Shown: positions 1-8,218, counted from the first letter of the stretch. The stretch: 64,000 bases of DNA from Deltaproteobacteria bacterium (GCA_019306065.1 JAFDMF010000006.1:1-64000); one strand, 5' to 3'. Numbers and translations are program-made. The notes: generated from the sequence alone by a model not told the origin.

Positions 1-60
1 ACAGAAAAACTTGAACACAATAGACACAACCTGCTTTTTGGCATAAGAGTTGGTTTTTAA
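1..60 (+). CDS. C-terminal end of a probable outer-membrane beta-barrel protein (partial, 5' end outside window)
   Basis: Nineteen codons are open from the first base to a TAA at 58-60. The peptide ends HNLLFGIRVGF: alternating hydrophobic residues and a terminal Phe, which is the usual C-terminal signature of outer-membrane beta-barrels recognised by the BAM machinery. A terminator-like hairpin follows directly, supporting this as a genuine gene end. The family of barrel cannot be told from so short a piece. Confidence 0.5.
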   Translation, partial: TEKLEHNRHNLLFGIRVGF

Positions 61-83
61 TAATATATAAAAAGATTAAAAAC

Positions 84-120
84 AAAAAGGGCGACGGATA
101 TTTTCCGCGCCCTTATTTTA
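84..120 (+). terminator. Rho-independent terminator
   Basis: AAGGGCG (87-93) pairs with CGCCCTT (108-114), flanked by an A-run upstream and a T-rich tract (ATTTTATTT) downstream. It lies 25 bases after the stop of the barrel protein. Confidence 0.7.
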
Positions 121-171
121 TTTATAAAGCGCGCCTTATTTTACCCTTTTACAGGTAACAAATAAAAACCG

Positions 172-630
172 CTATTTTAAATAAAATAAAAACCTAATTA
201 ACAAATTCGCCATAATTCCGGCTATAACGTCGTCTGCTACTATGCCTACGCCTCCGGGTAGTTTTTTCTCCGCAACATAAACCGGAAACGGCTTTAATAT
301 ATCGAAAAATCTGAAAAGAATAAAGCCGGTTAAAATATTTATAAAATTAAATTTAATTCCTATCATAGTTATAAGCATACCGGCTATTTCGTCTATTACT
401 ACAATAGACGGATCTTTTACGCCGTTTATTTTTTCCGCTTTGTCCGATATTAAAACCGAAAAAATTATAAATGCCGATATAAATAATACGGAAAAAATAA
501 ACGGCATTTTATAAAGAAAAAAATATAGCCAAATACCGTGAAGAGTCCCGAAAGTTCCCGGCGCAAAAGGAATATATCCTACAAAACCGCCGGTGGCAAA
601 AAACAGAATTGTTTTGTCTTTTATTTTCAT
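172..630 (-). CDS. pgpA: Phosphatidylglycerophosphatase A
   Basis: PgpA dephosphorylates phosphatidylglycerol phosphate in the inner membrane, the last step of phosphatidylglycerol synthesis. The 152-residue product has family hallmarks: the N-terminal GYIPFAPGTFGT, the central VIDEIAGM and the C-terminal GGVGIVADDVIAG, spread over about four hydrophobic helices, at the usual family length. The reading frame extends ten codons upstream to a TTG, but the ATG giving MKIKDKTI is preferred because it matches the family start and needs no rare codon. No clear Shine-Dalgarno sequence is visible. It stands alone, followed by the small Lys-rich gene upstream on the same strand. Confidence 0.9.
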   Translation of the reverse strand: MKIKDKTILFFATGGFVGYIPFAPGTFGTLHGIWLYFFLYKMPFIFSVLFISAFIIFSVLISDKAEKINGVKDPSIVVIDEIAGMLITMIGIKFNFINILTGFILFRFFDILKPFPVYVAEKKLPGGVGIVADDVIAGIMANLLIRFLFYLK

Positions 631-698
631 ATTAATCAAGTTACCATGGCAACTTCTCAAAAGCTTCTCGATAATTCTTTATAGAAATTACCGAAAAA

Positions 699-806
699 TT
701 AACTCTTACTCTTTTTCTTCTTCGCTTTTTTCTCGCTGCGTTTTTCTTTTAAGGTTTTTGCCGATTTTTTCTTCTCCGTTTTTTGAGCATTTCTTTCTTT
801 AGACAT
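699..806 (-). CDS. Very small Lys-rich protein (35 aa), function unknown
   Basis: A 35-codon frame starts at ATG 806 with AAAGGA about six bases upstream and ends with TAA. The product begins MSKERNAQKTEKKK and is about half Lys/Glu/Arg, predicted strongly basic and disordered. It resembles the tiny conserved proteins with an AKTLKEKR-type core that many bacterial genomes carry without assigned function. It is too short for most gene callers. The good ribosome-binding site and the recognisable sequence type argue that it is real; the function is not known. Confidence 0.5.
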   Translation of the reverse strand: MSKERNAQKTEKKKSAKTLKEKRSEKKAKKKKSKS

Positions 807-840
807 AAATTTTTCCTTTACAACGCCTTTGCATAATCAA

Positions 841-880
841 AAAAAAGCCGCAAAAAAATTACGTTATGTAAATTGCGGCT
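841..880 (-). terminator. Rho-independent terminator reading leftward
   Basis: On the minus strand AGCCGCAA (880-873) pairs with TTGCGGCT (853-846) followed by a run of T. An inner TTAC/GTAA pair extends the hairpin. No intact minus-strand gene lies immediately upstream (881-1299), so it probably belonged to a lost gene, or serves to insulate. Confidence 0.7.
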
Positions 881-1299
881 CAAGTTATTTGTTTGTTTTT
901 TTACCGGAACAAGCAAAATAAAAACAGCTTTTTAACTTCAGGTTTTATAATTGCTTTGCTTTGTTCTTGACGTCTGCTTTTTTATTAAACCGATAATAAC
1001 AAGTCAAGGATTTATTTGGTTTTTCAAAATAATTATTGACATAAATACAAATTTTTCAATATACAACTACTGCAAATATTTTACGGTTGCGAAACATCTG
1101 AAACCGGAGCCTAAAATTCAAAACAAATACTAATTTCCGATAATATACGCATAAGCTTTTCAATCTGAGCCGAATCTCTTAATTTTGCACTCAAACTACA
1201 ACGGAATTACAAAAATATATTTTTTTACACAAAATTTTAATTTTTAGCGTTACAATCGAAAAAATAACGCTGCAATTAATTTTTTGCGCAAAAAGTAGG
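881..1299. other. Gene-free stretch
   Basis: AT-rich sequence with stops in all frames and no convincing gene, RNA or repeat. The 60-codon plus-strand frame at 951-1133 has no ribosome-binding site and low-complexity composition and is not supported. Confidence 0.5.
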
Positions 1300-1608
1300 A
1301 TTGACTCCGCAGGCAGAAAAAAATCCGCCGAACTTCCCGGACAAGCCCGCGATCTTACCATAGTAAAACAGGAAATAGGAAAAGTAATATTTAAATGGAG
1401 ACATCCCGTATCTGGCGGAAAAACAGAAGCATATTTAATACAGCGCAAAGAAACAGGAACCCCGCCGGAAGATTGGGCAAATTTATGGACTGCAATGGTC
1501 AAAGAAGCGGAAATAAAAGATCAGCCGGAAAACCAATCTTTCGACTACAGAGTCAGGGCTCTTAATCACGCAGGAATAGGCGCGCCAAGCAATACGGTTA
1601 AGTTTTAA
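1300..1608 (+). pseudogene. 3' remnant of a fibronectin type III domain protein
   Basis: The frame read backwards from TAA 1606 encodes SAELPGQARDLTI, then GKVIFKWRHPVSGGKTEAY, and finally YRVRALNHAGIGAPSNTVKF: one complete FnIII domain with its conserved Trp, Tyr and the YRV-A-N-AG signature. Deltaproteobacterial small proteins carry this domain after a 60-100 residue N-terminal helical part. Here no start codon exists: the frame opens at a TAA around 1180 and the codons before about 1300 do not look like coding sequence. I conclude that the 5' half is lost. The domain's natural end is preserved. Confidence 0.75.
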
Positions 1609-1628
1609 TTTTAATTTTTTGTAAATAA

Positions 1629-2423
1629 AAAGGCGGAGTTGGAAAAACAGCTCTTGCAACAAATATTTCCCATTGTTTAAATAAACGATATAATAAAAAA
1701 GTTTTGTTGATTGATATTGACCCTCAGTTTAACGCTACGCAATGTCTATTTAGCGATAAGGAATATATTAAGTATGTTGAAGACAACAAAGATACTATTA
1801 TTACTGTTTTTGAAGATACAATAAGCAAAGCTAATACTGTTAAGGGATTGAGGCAGAAATCAAGCAAATCTTTAAAGGCTATTCGCCCTTACAAATTTAG
1901 TAAAGATTTCCATATTCTTCCCGGAAATCTTAATTTATATCGTATGGAAATGGCGCCTGGCTCGGGTAAAGAAAATCGTTTGAAAAAATATATAAAGGAG
2001 ATTCAACAAATAGAGAAGTATGATTATATAATAATTGATACGCCCCCGACGCCGTCTATTTGGATGACAAGCGCCTTAATTGCAAGCGATTACTATTTAA
2101 TTCCGGTAAAACCAGATCCGATTTCATACATAGGAATTGACCTGCTTAAAAACATTATAGAAGACAAGCGAGAAAATTTAGATTTAACTATCAAATGTAT
2201 CGGATTGGTTTTTACTATGGTTGAAAGAGAAGATTCAATCATTTATAACAACGCCGTATCAAAAATAAAATCCGGCGAATGGAATAAGTTGAAGTATAAA
2301 AAATATATTCCGAAAAGAACTGATATTGCAAAATGGCAGTTAAATAAATCATTTATTCTTGATGTGGGCGATGAGAGAATAAAATCATCATTAATTAATA
2401 TTATTGACGAAAAACTTTGTTGA
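1629..2423 (+). pseudogene. ParA/MinD-like ATPase lacking its start (5' truncated)
   Basis: The frame encodes the deviant Walker A KGGVGKTALATN, then VLLIDIDPQFNAT, and YDYIIIDTPPTPSIW with the switch II/Walker B region, ending at TGA 2421. It is therefore a ParA-type P-loop ATPase. The Walker A lysine follows directly on an in-frame TAA (1626-1628). The bases just before it encode FVNK in another frame, as in the family N-terminus (FVNQKGGVGKT), but one base out of register and with no ATG. The first possible start, TTG 1704, would omit the P-loop. The rest of the gene, about 260 codons, is intact and overlaps the next gene, so either decay is recent or an unusual start is used. Confidence 0.75.
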
Positions 2424-2871
2424 AGAGTTATCTTGGCTTTTAGAAAATAAAAAAAATATATCATTAAAAGAAACGGTTTTATTGATTAAAGATTTGTTAA
2501 AAGATGATTCTTCCGAGCAGTTTAATATGTTTAAAATAAAATCAAACCGTTTGAATAAAAATGTTTTGGTAGGGATTCTTCCTCAATTATTTCAAGATAA
2601 TGAACTTTTTAAAAGTAACGCCGATATATTGGATTTCGCGGACGAGGTTTTAAATATAAAAATAAACAGCGCATCAAACCGCTCTCGAAAAGAGTATATC
2701 GGTTGTATAGTTTGTGAAGTGCCGAAACTAGATGACCGTAAATTAAATGATCTTGGCATATCTTTAGAAAATATTCTAGGAAATGACAGCAAGATAAAAA
2801 AAATGAAAAAAGCAAAAAAGCAGCCGAACTTTTCTTGGAATGACGCTATTGTAAAGTTAAGTAAGTTATAA
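2404..2871 (+). CDS. Unknown protein of the ParA-linked cassette (155 aa)
   Basis: I do not recognise this protein. It starts at TTG 2404 (overlapping the ParA-like gene by 20 bases) and ends at TAA 2871, whose last A begins the next ATG. The sequence is soluble and mostly charged. A central IGCIVCEVPKLDD segment and a Lys-rich tail (KIKKMKKAKKQ) are visible, with no membrane segment or known catalytic motif. Position between a ParA-type ATPase and a helical protein, with overlap at both ends, suggests that the three act together. A later start (for example ATG at codon 42) cannot be excluded. Confidence 0.55.
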   Translation: MTKNFVEELSWLLENKKNISLKETVLLIKDLLKDDSSEQFNMFKIKSNRLNKNVLVGILPQLFQDNELFKSNADILDFADEVLNIKINSASNRSRKEYIGCIVCEVPKLDDRKLNDLGISLENILGNDSKIKKMKKAKKQPNFSWNDAIVKLSKL

Positions 2872-3584
2872 TGCCTAGAGAAATTAAACAAGATTTATTG
2901 GAATTAAGGTCTTTTTTAAATGATTACAGCTTATCTGATTTGTTAAAAAATGATTCGTTTAATTCTTTTATTAGCAAACAGCATAAGAAATATTTTTCTT
3001 ACTTAACTTTTATCGCCGAATTACAAAATATTGTTGCCGATAGTTCCTTTGATAACATTTTATTAAAATCTCAATTTTATTTTATTAAAGAATCTTGCTC
3101 GGACGTTGGCATAGCTTTTTTTTTAACTTTTCATGGCAGTTACAAATCTTCAAAACTTTTACTTCGCAGTTCAATAGAAACCTTTCTAAAAGGCTTTTGT
3201 TTAGATGATTTGCCAGATATAGATAAAGAAACAAGCATATCTGGGTTATTCAAAAAAATTAAAAAGTTGATTTTTTTTAATAAGAAACCTTCAAAAGAGA
3301 TTATTGAGACAATTCATCAAAATTACAAATCGCTTTGCGAAGACGCCCATACGGCAACAGATTTAAACATGGCAAATATTTCTGCTTTAAATTATTTTCC
3401 AAGATTTGAAGAGGCGGAGGCTCAAAAAGTTTCAAATTTCAGTTTAAAATTAATTCCCAATTATCTTGCGTTGCTTAGTTTGAAATACAATAAGCAATTC
3501 CATCGTTTTCATTATGAAAACCGTTCGATTATAATTAATTCAATATCTAAAAAATATAGACAGATAATTAACAATATAAAATAA
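2871..3584 (+). CDS. Unknown all-helical protein, HEPN-like motifs (237 aa)
   Basis: The start ATG overlaps the preceding stop by one base (TAATG), so the gene is translationally coupled. The 237-residue product looks all-alpha. It contains LLLRSSIETFLKGFC (R99, E103) and later YKSLCEDAHTATD (H160). This arrangement of an Arg-Ser-x-x-Glu helix followed by a conserved His is reminiscent of abortive-infection and HEPN-superfamily proteins such as the DUF5677 group, but the canonical RxxxxH is not present. The assignment is only a resemblance. No signal peptide or membrane segment is seen. Confidence 0.55.
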   Translation: MPREIKQDLLELRSFLNDYSLSDLLKNDSFNSFISKQHKKYFSYLTFIAELQNIVADSSFDNILLKSQFYFIKESCSDVGIAFFLTFHGSYKSSKLLLRSSIETFLKGFCLDDLPDIDKETSISGLFKKIKKLIFFNKKPSKEIIETIHQNYKSLCEDAHTATDLNMANISALNYFPRFEEAEAQKVSNFSLKLIPNYLALLSLKYNKQFHRFHYENRSIIINSISKKYRQIINNIK

Positions 3585-3652
3585 TAAAATCCGACGAGTT
3601 TGCGCTTTGAAAGCCCGCTTTATCTTTAAAATACGCTTATAAGGAGGCAATC

Positions 3653-3782
3653 ATGTCAAAAGATAAATGGGAATTTTATAAAGAATGGCGTTAACGGCGA
3701 AATTGTAGGAGCGTCTTGCGAAGGTTATAAAAATAAATCGGATTGCGAAAAAAATGCCGAACGCAACTGTTGGAACGGGTAA
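3653..3782 (+). pseudogene. DUF1508 (YegP-like) small protein, frameshifted
   Basis: A perfect AAGGAGG (3641-3647) precedes ATG 3653. The frame encodes MSKDKWEFYKEWR and stops; a second frame continues NGEIVGASCEGYKNKSD and ends CWNG with TAA 3780. Together these are one DUF1508 domain (WEFYK...WR...NGEIV..S.EGY.NK..C), with about eight central residues deleted out of frame. The family is found as one or two domains in small bacterial proteins of unknown function. Confidence 0.75.
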
Positions 3783-3869
3783 AACCCGCTTTTAATATTA
3801 AATCTTATCAAATCGGCGCGCATTTATGGGCGCCGTCATTAATTATAACAATTGCAGGAATATAAAGTT

Positions 3870-4493
3870 ATGATTGACTTTACAGACAAAAACAAACAGG
3901 TTGAGCTTAATGAAGCAAGACTTAAAGAGGAATATAAAAGGCGCGTCGAGATAAGATCAAGAATAGGAATATTATCTGTTTGTTATTCTATATTTGCGGT
4001 TTATACAGCGCCGCTGATAAAATTTGCCTATACAACCGCTTTGCCGCAATCGGATTGGTTTTATATTTTAACGCTTATTATATTCTTATTTTTTTTCGTA
4101 TCATCCATATCTTATGCAATCGGATTATTGATGCCCGAAAAGACTGCATTTATGGAAACGCCTTATACTTTTTATAATAAAACTTATAATGATTATCAAC
4201 GACGCGATATTAAGAAAGAACTTATTAAATATTATATTCGCGATACATACTTAAAACAGATTGAAAAGGCGGTAGAACAAAATTATAGGTTAAATAATAA
4301 AAAACGTAGATTCTACTATTATGCCTTTATACTTACTTTTTGCGCCATTATTCCATATTTTACCTGCGTAGGAATTAAAATTACAAAAGAGCCTGACGAG
4401 GTTCAAAAGGTTGAGTTGATAAATTCGTATTTTTATTCAAGCGGCGACGCCATTAAAAAACAAAAAACAATAGGAGATTATTATGCCAGATAA
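3870..4493 (+). CDS. Small integral membrane protein, unknown (207 aa)
   Basis: The product has a charged N-terminal helix (NEARLKEEYKRRVEIRSR), two close hydrophobic segments (about residues 37-55 and 63-87), a charged middle containing NKTYNDYQRRDIKKEL, a third hydrophobic segment near residue 150, and a soluble tail. The frame opens at TTG 3852, but ATG 3870 is chosen because AGGA lies about ten bases upstream. No family is recognised. The short gene that begins 11 bases before its stop looks co-transcribed. Confidence 0.6.
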   Translation: MIDFTDKNKQVELNEARLKEEYKRRVEIRSRIGILSVCYSIFAVYTAPLIKFAYTTALPQSDWFYILTLIIFLFFFVSSISYAIGLLMPEKTAFMETPYTFYNKTYNDYQRRDIKKELIKYYIRDTYLKQIEKAVEQNYRLNNKKRRFYYYAFILTFCAIIPYFTCVGIKITKEPDEVQKVELINSYFYSSGDAIKKQKTIGDYYAR

Positions 4494-4640
4494 TGAAGAA
4501 ACAAATCAACAGACGCAAGAAAGCGGTTCAAATGAAGAACCTGTTATTAACCCCGATTGGTTATTTGTCGCGAGCCTGAAATGATTAAGGACAATAAAGA
4601 ATACCCCGAACCGAAAAATACTAAAAATATAAGCCGATAA
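4483..4640 (+). pseudogene. Small acidic ORF, probably frameshifted
   Basis: ATG 4483, preceded by GGAG (4473-4476), opens a 33-codon frame rich in Glu/Asn/Gln that ends with NPDWLFVASLK at TGA 4582. A second frame from about 4566 continues REPEMIKDNKEYPEPKN and ends at TAA 4638. The pair looks like one 50-residue protein with a single-base shift near 4565. Function unknown; it overlaps the membrane protein upstream. Confidence 0.4.
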
Positions 4641-4649
4641 GTCTTGCAG

Positions 4650-4676
4650 GTTGGGTTGAGATTCGCTCAACCCAAC
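4650..4676. repeat. 11-bp perfect inverted repeat
   Basis: GTTGGGTTGAG (4650-4660) is the exact complement of CTCAACCCAAC (4666-4676) with a five-base loop, between convergent genes. Neither side carries a T-tract in the right position for a classical terminator, so it is recorded as an inverted repeat that may still end transcription. Confidence 0.6.
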
Positions 4677-4735
4677 AAAAAAAAACGATTATTAGAAATT
4701 AAATCTTATCAAATTGCTCTCGCATGGTTTTATAT

Positions 4736-5923
4736 TTAATTTGCCGCCGCTCTTTGAATTTCTTGATATATAAGCTTTATCGGAACATTAAGCTTTAAAG
4801 CTTTTTTTCTGCATTCTTCATATTCGGGGGTTATATAAAAGGTTCCGTTCGTGTTTGTAATTTTTTTTGCTTTTATTTTACCGAATTTGGTTTTAACAAA
4901 ACGCTCTTCCCGCTTAAGCGTTTTCCGTTTAACATTATAGTATCGGACGCCTAAAGATAATTGTTCTTGGAATATAATATTTATAAGGCTTTGAATTTTT
5001 TCTTTTGAAGATAGAATTTTAATGATTGTTGCGGGTCTGTTTTTTTTTGTAAAAATAGGAATAAAAGATACGTCTAATGCGCCGGCGGCAAGTAATTTTT
5101 CCATAATAAATCCTAAAAACTCCGGATTTGCATCGTCTATGTTAGCCTCTATAACGGTTATTGTTTCCTGTTTTATATTATTCGCTTTGTTATCGCTATT
5201 TCCCAATGTAACGGAAAGAATATTTGCCCTTTTGCCCAATTTTTTTTTCCCTGCCCCGTATCCTGTTTTTTCTATAATCATTTGAGGAAATTTTCCGAAA
5301 TTTTCGGATAAAACAGCTACAATTGCCGCTCCTGTAGGGGTGGTGATTTCGGTATCTATATCTAATCCGTATATGGGAATATTTTTTAACATATGAAGGG
5401 TTGCGGGCGCAGGAGCCGGTATTATACCGTGAGATGTTTTAACGGCTCCGCTTCCTACGGGAATTTTTGAAGAATAGATTTTTTTAATGCCCAAATATTC
5501 TATAGATAAAGCTGTTCCTATAATATCTATAATGGAATCAAGCGCGCCTATTTCATGGAAATGAATTTTTTCAATAGGAATGTTATGTATTTCTGCTTCG
5601 GCTTGAGCTATTTTATTAAATATCGCAATGCTTTTTTCTTTTACAAAGGAAGACAGCCTGCTTTTTTCTATCATAGATTTAATCAGGTCATAATCTCTGT
5701 TATAAGTTTGATTATAATTTTTCGCCTGTACCTGTATATCTATGGCGCTGATTCCGTTTATCAGCCTTTTTTTTTCTATGATTTCAAAATCGCCCTTTTT
5801 TAATCCGTAAATATTTAAAAGGTTTTGATAAAGCCATAAAACGGGAACTCCCAAATCTACAAAAGCGCCGAGAGTCATATCTCCGCTAATTCCGGAAAAG
5901 CAGTTAAAATAAGCTGTTTTCAT
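4736..5923 (-). CDS. larC: LarC-type nickel insertion protein (nickel-pincer cofactor synthesis)
   Basis: LarC inserts nickel into pyridinium-3,5-bisthiocarboxylic acid mononucleotide to complete the nickel-pincer cofactor of lactate racemase and related enzymes. The 395-residue product has the N-terminal CFSGISGDMTLGAFVDLG, HFHEIGALDSIIDIIG, and SHGIIPAPAPATLHML, then the C-terminal ferredoxin-like half (VIEANIDDANPEFLG). Length fits the full family in one frame, with no need for the programmed frameshift described in Lactiplantibacillus. LarB, LarE and LarA are not adjacent. The ATG at 5923 matches the family start although no clear Shine-Dalgarno is seen. Confidence 0.9.
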   Translation of the reverse strand: MKTAYFNCFSGISGDMTLGAFVDLGVPVLWLYQNLLNIYGLKKGDFEIIEKKRLINGISAIDIQVQAKNYNQTYNRDYDLIKSMIEKSRLSSFVKEKSIAIFNKIAQAEAEIHNIPIEKIHFHEIGALDSIIDIIGTALSIEYLGIKKIYSSKIPVGSGAVKTSHGIIPAPAPATLHMLKNIPIYGLDIDTEITTPTGAAIVAVLSENFGKFPQMIIEKTGYGAGKKKLGKRANILSVTLGNSDNKANNIKQETITVIEANIDDANPEFLGFIMEKLLAAGALDVSFIPIFTKKNRPATIIKILSSKEKIQSLINIIFQEQLSLGVRYYNVKRKTLKREERFVKTKFGKIKAKKITNTNGTFYITPEYEECRKKALKLNVPIKLIYQEIQRAAAN

Positions 5924-5955
5924 AGTTTATAAAGTTGCTCTGTTTTTTATCTGTT

Positions 5956-7185
5956 TTATATTATTTCAAAACCTGCCGCAATAATGGATTTTTTTACTTC
6001 GGTTATTCTGTTTTTATTTTTAATGTTAAATTGAACGAATTTTTCCTTTAAATCAACATCTATATCCAAAGTTTCGCCGATTGCCTCAACCGCTTTTTTT
6101 ACCGAAGATGCGCAGTGCATACAAGACATTCCGTTTACGTTCAATCGTATTTTATCCGTAGCCATTTCATTTTTCCTTATATTATCAAGATAAAATTTTT
6201 TAAAATAATGCAAAAGAAACATTCCGGTTAATGTTATGGTTCCTATGTATTTAACATATAAAGGAAGCATATAATGACCGCTTGCGCTTATTATTTTTGA
6301 AAAACCGTATTTTAAGGTTATTATATTTAAAAAATATCCCAAGGCTATGCTTATAACCGCTATTGAAACAATATAAACAACCGCTATTTTTTTACCCATG
6401 CTTTTTACAACGGTAGAAATGGTTATTGCGTTTGTAGCGGGTCCGGTTAATAAAAATACAAGCGCCGCTCCAGGAGAGATTCCTTTCATAATTAAAGCGG
6501 CGGCTATAGGCGTGGAAGCCGAAGCGCATACATAAAGCGGAATTCCTACTCCAAGCATAATAATCATAGATAAAAACGGGTAATTAAGATAGCGGATAAA
6601 AAAACTATCGGGAACAAACGCCGAAATTGCGCCCGCAATAATTATGCCGATAATAAGAGTATTTGCAATCGCGCCGAAAACTTCAAATTGAATATAACCG
6701 AAAAGACTTTTCGCTCTTTTAAAAAAAGGCTCGCGTAGAAGATTAATGCAGGGTTTATCCGATACTTTCAACTCTTCTTTACGAGAATAGATATTTACCG
6801 TAATTCCGGCGACTATTGCGGTTATAATTGAGGCTATGATTCTAAAAAAAGCAAAAACGGGTCCGAGGAGAGAATAGGTTATAAAAAAACTGTCCGCTCC
6901 TACCTGAGGGGTTGAAATTAAAAAAGATATACTCGCTCCTTTTGAAGCTCCGGCGTTTCTTAAAGATGCGGCAACAGGTATTACTCCGCAAGAACAAAGA
7001 GGCAGCGGAATTCCGAAAACCGTAGATTTTATAACGGAACCGAAGGTATTTTTTCCGAGATGTTTTTTTATAACGGAGTCCGGAAAAATAATATGTAAAA
7101 CTCCTGCTATAAAAAAACCAAAAAGTATAAATATCGCAACTTCGTTAAATAAAAAGAAGATTTCTTTTACCGGATTAATAATCAT
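5956..7185 (-). CDS. Metal efflux permease (DUF318/SO_0444 type) with C-terminal HMA domain
   Basis: The 409-residue protein is a polytopic permease of the family predicted to export copper, zinc or related ions. It carries the conserved PLPLCSCGVIPVAASLR motif near residue 60, about eight to ten membrane helices, CASASTPIAAALI in the second half, and a C-terminal heavy-metal-associated domain with GMSCMHCASS (CxxC). The frame extends 47 codons upstream to a TTG, but ATG 7185 with AAGG nine bases upstream starts just before the first membrane helix and is preferred. It lies 32 bases after larC's start on the same strand, so the two may be co-transcribed. Confidence 0.85.
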   Translation of the reverse strand: MIINPVKEIFFLFNEVAIFILFGFFIAGVLHIIFPDSVIKKHLGKNTFGSVIKSTVFGIPLPLCSCGVIPVAASLRNAGASKGASISFLISTPQVGADSFFITYSLLGPVFAFFRIIASIITAIVAGITVNIYSRKEELKVSDKPCINLLREPFFKRAKSLFGYIQFEVFGAIANTLIIGIIIAGAISAFVPDSFFIRYLNYPFLSMIIMLGVGIPLYVCASASTPIAAALIMKGISPGAALVFLLTGPATNAITISTVVKSMGKKIAVVYIVSIAVISIALGYFLNIITLKYGFSKIISASGHYMLPLYVKYIGTITLTGMFLLHYFKKFYLDNIRKNEMATDKIRLNVNGMSCMHCASSVKKAVEAIGETLDIDVDLKEKFVQFNIKNKNRITEVKKSIIAAGFEII

Positions 7186-7507
7186 AATTTTTGCCTTTAT
7201 TTTAATTTCCGTAGCAAAGCCTTTTTGTCGGGCTTTAAGCGTTGAATAAAATTTTTTATCCGCCGTAAGTTTACGCAAAATAAAATCTGTCTTTACGGAA
7301 ACCAGTTTATATTTTAAAATTTGCAACGAATTAACTTTTAAAATAAATTAAACGGGTTTGACAAGTCAAGATTTATAAACGGGCTATAAAAAAGGCAAAA
7401 CAATATCTTTATAATCCGATAAAAATTTTTACGGCTCAAAACTTCTATGAAAAATAAGCAAAATTTAACTTGCAAAAAAAAAGTATAAAAGATATTTACT
7501 TAACTGT

Positions 7508-7536
7508 TTGACGAAATTTTTTTAACAAATTATTAA
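7508..7536 (+). promoter_or_regulatory. Sigma-70-type promoter
   Basis: TTGACG (7508-7513), 17-base spacer, TATTAA (7531-7536), placed about 50 bases before the ATG of the chalcone-isomerase-like gene. The -10 overlaps the alternative upstream ATG at 7536, which supports the later start. The rest of the gap 7186-7507 shows nothing recognisable. Confidence 0.55.
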
Positions 7537-7589
7537 TGATAGTTGGGCTAGTTTTTATTCTAATTGATATTGATATGGAGGTAGTTTTG

Positions 7590-8153
7590 ATGAAAAGAAT
7601 TTTTACTTTTATTTTTCTTATCCTGTTTTTAACCGCGCCTTATGCTATGAGCGCCACTGTAGAAAATGTTACTTTGCCGGATAAATATAAAGTTGACGAT
7701 TATTCTCTGCTGTTAAACGGAACCGCTTTGCGTAAAAAATTTATAGTAAAGGTATATGCCGGCGGTTTTTACACGCCTTTTAAAATTTCGGAAGTTGATA
7801 AAGCTATTAACCCCGAAATTCCCAAAGCAATTCGTATGCACTTTATTCATAAATCTGTTTCAGGAGACAAAATTCAAAAAGGATATACGGACGTTTATGA
7901 AAAGGATGGATTCGATTATAAAAAATCTGAAGCGGCTCAAAATTTTTTAAAGCTTTTCTCTTTTGAAATTAAAAAGGATGATACGCTTGATCTAATTTTC
8001 ACGGATAATGGGGATATGAGGGTTGTTTATAACTCGAAACTTATCGGCACCGTAAACTCAAAAACTCTATGCAGCGCTACTTTAAAGGCTTATTTCGGCG
8101 CAAATTCCATTCCGGGGCTTAAAGACGGGCTTTTGGGATTAGAACAAAATTAA
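7590..8153 (+). CDS. Secreted chalcone-isomerase-like protein
   Basis: A typical signal peptide (MKRIFTFIFLILFLTAPYAMSA) directs the protein to the periplasm. The mature part matches the bacterial chalcone isomerase-like family: YSLLLNGTALRKKFIVKVYAGGFY, then IPKAIRMHFIHKSVSGDKI, and the C-terminal ANSIPGLKDGLLG. Bacterial members lack flavonoid substrates and their role is unknown; some are thought to bind fatty acids. ATG 7590 is chosen because GGAGGT (7577-7582) precedes it and because it begins the signal peptide; the frame itself opens 18 codons earlier. The product is 187 residues long. Confidence 0.85.
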   Translation: MKRIFTFIFLILFLTAPYAMSATVENVTLPDKYKVDDYSLLLNGTALRKKFIVKVYAGGFYTPFKISEVDKAINPEIPKAIRMHFIHKSVSGDKIQKGYTDVYEKDGFDYKKSEAAQNFLKLFSFEIKKDDTLDLIFTDNGDMRVVYNSKLIGTVNSKTLCSATLKAYFGANSIPGLKDGLLGLEQN

Positions 8154-8190
8154 AAGATATTTTTTTATTTATAATTAACAAAGTTGCAAA

Positions 8191-8218
8191 GTAGAGACGT
8201 TGCATGCAACGTCTCTAC
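8191..8218. repeat. Family A palindrome, perfect 28-bp copy
   Basis: GTAGAGACGTTGCA followed by its exact reverse complement, centred on GCATGC. Copies with few changes occur at 38722, 43558, 48673, 55399 and 57428, always between genes. Confidence 0.9.

Noticed and set aside
593-802. 69-codon plus-strand frame over pgpA and the Lys-rich gene
   Set aside because: It is antisense to two supported minus-strand genes, Phe/Ser-rich as expected for the complement of Lys/Glu-rich coding sequence.
4650-4676. Strong hairpin as a classical terminator for larC
   Set aside because: The T-run lies on the wrong side of the stem for both strands; recorded only as an inverted repeat.
4736-5923. Programmed frameshift in larC
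   Set aside because: The gene is a single open frame of full family length; no shift is needed.
7186-7326. 47-residue N-terminal extension of the metal permease
   Set aside because: It needs a TTG start, is Lys/Arg-rich, and a better ATG with Shine-Dalgarno lies just before the first membrane helix.
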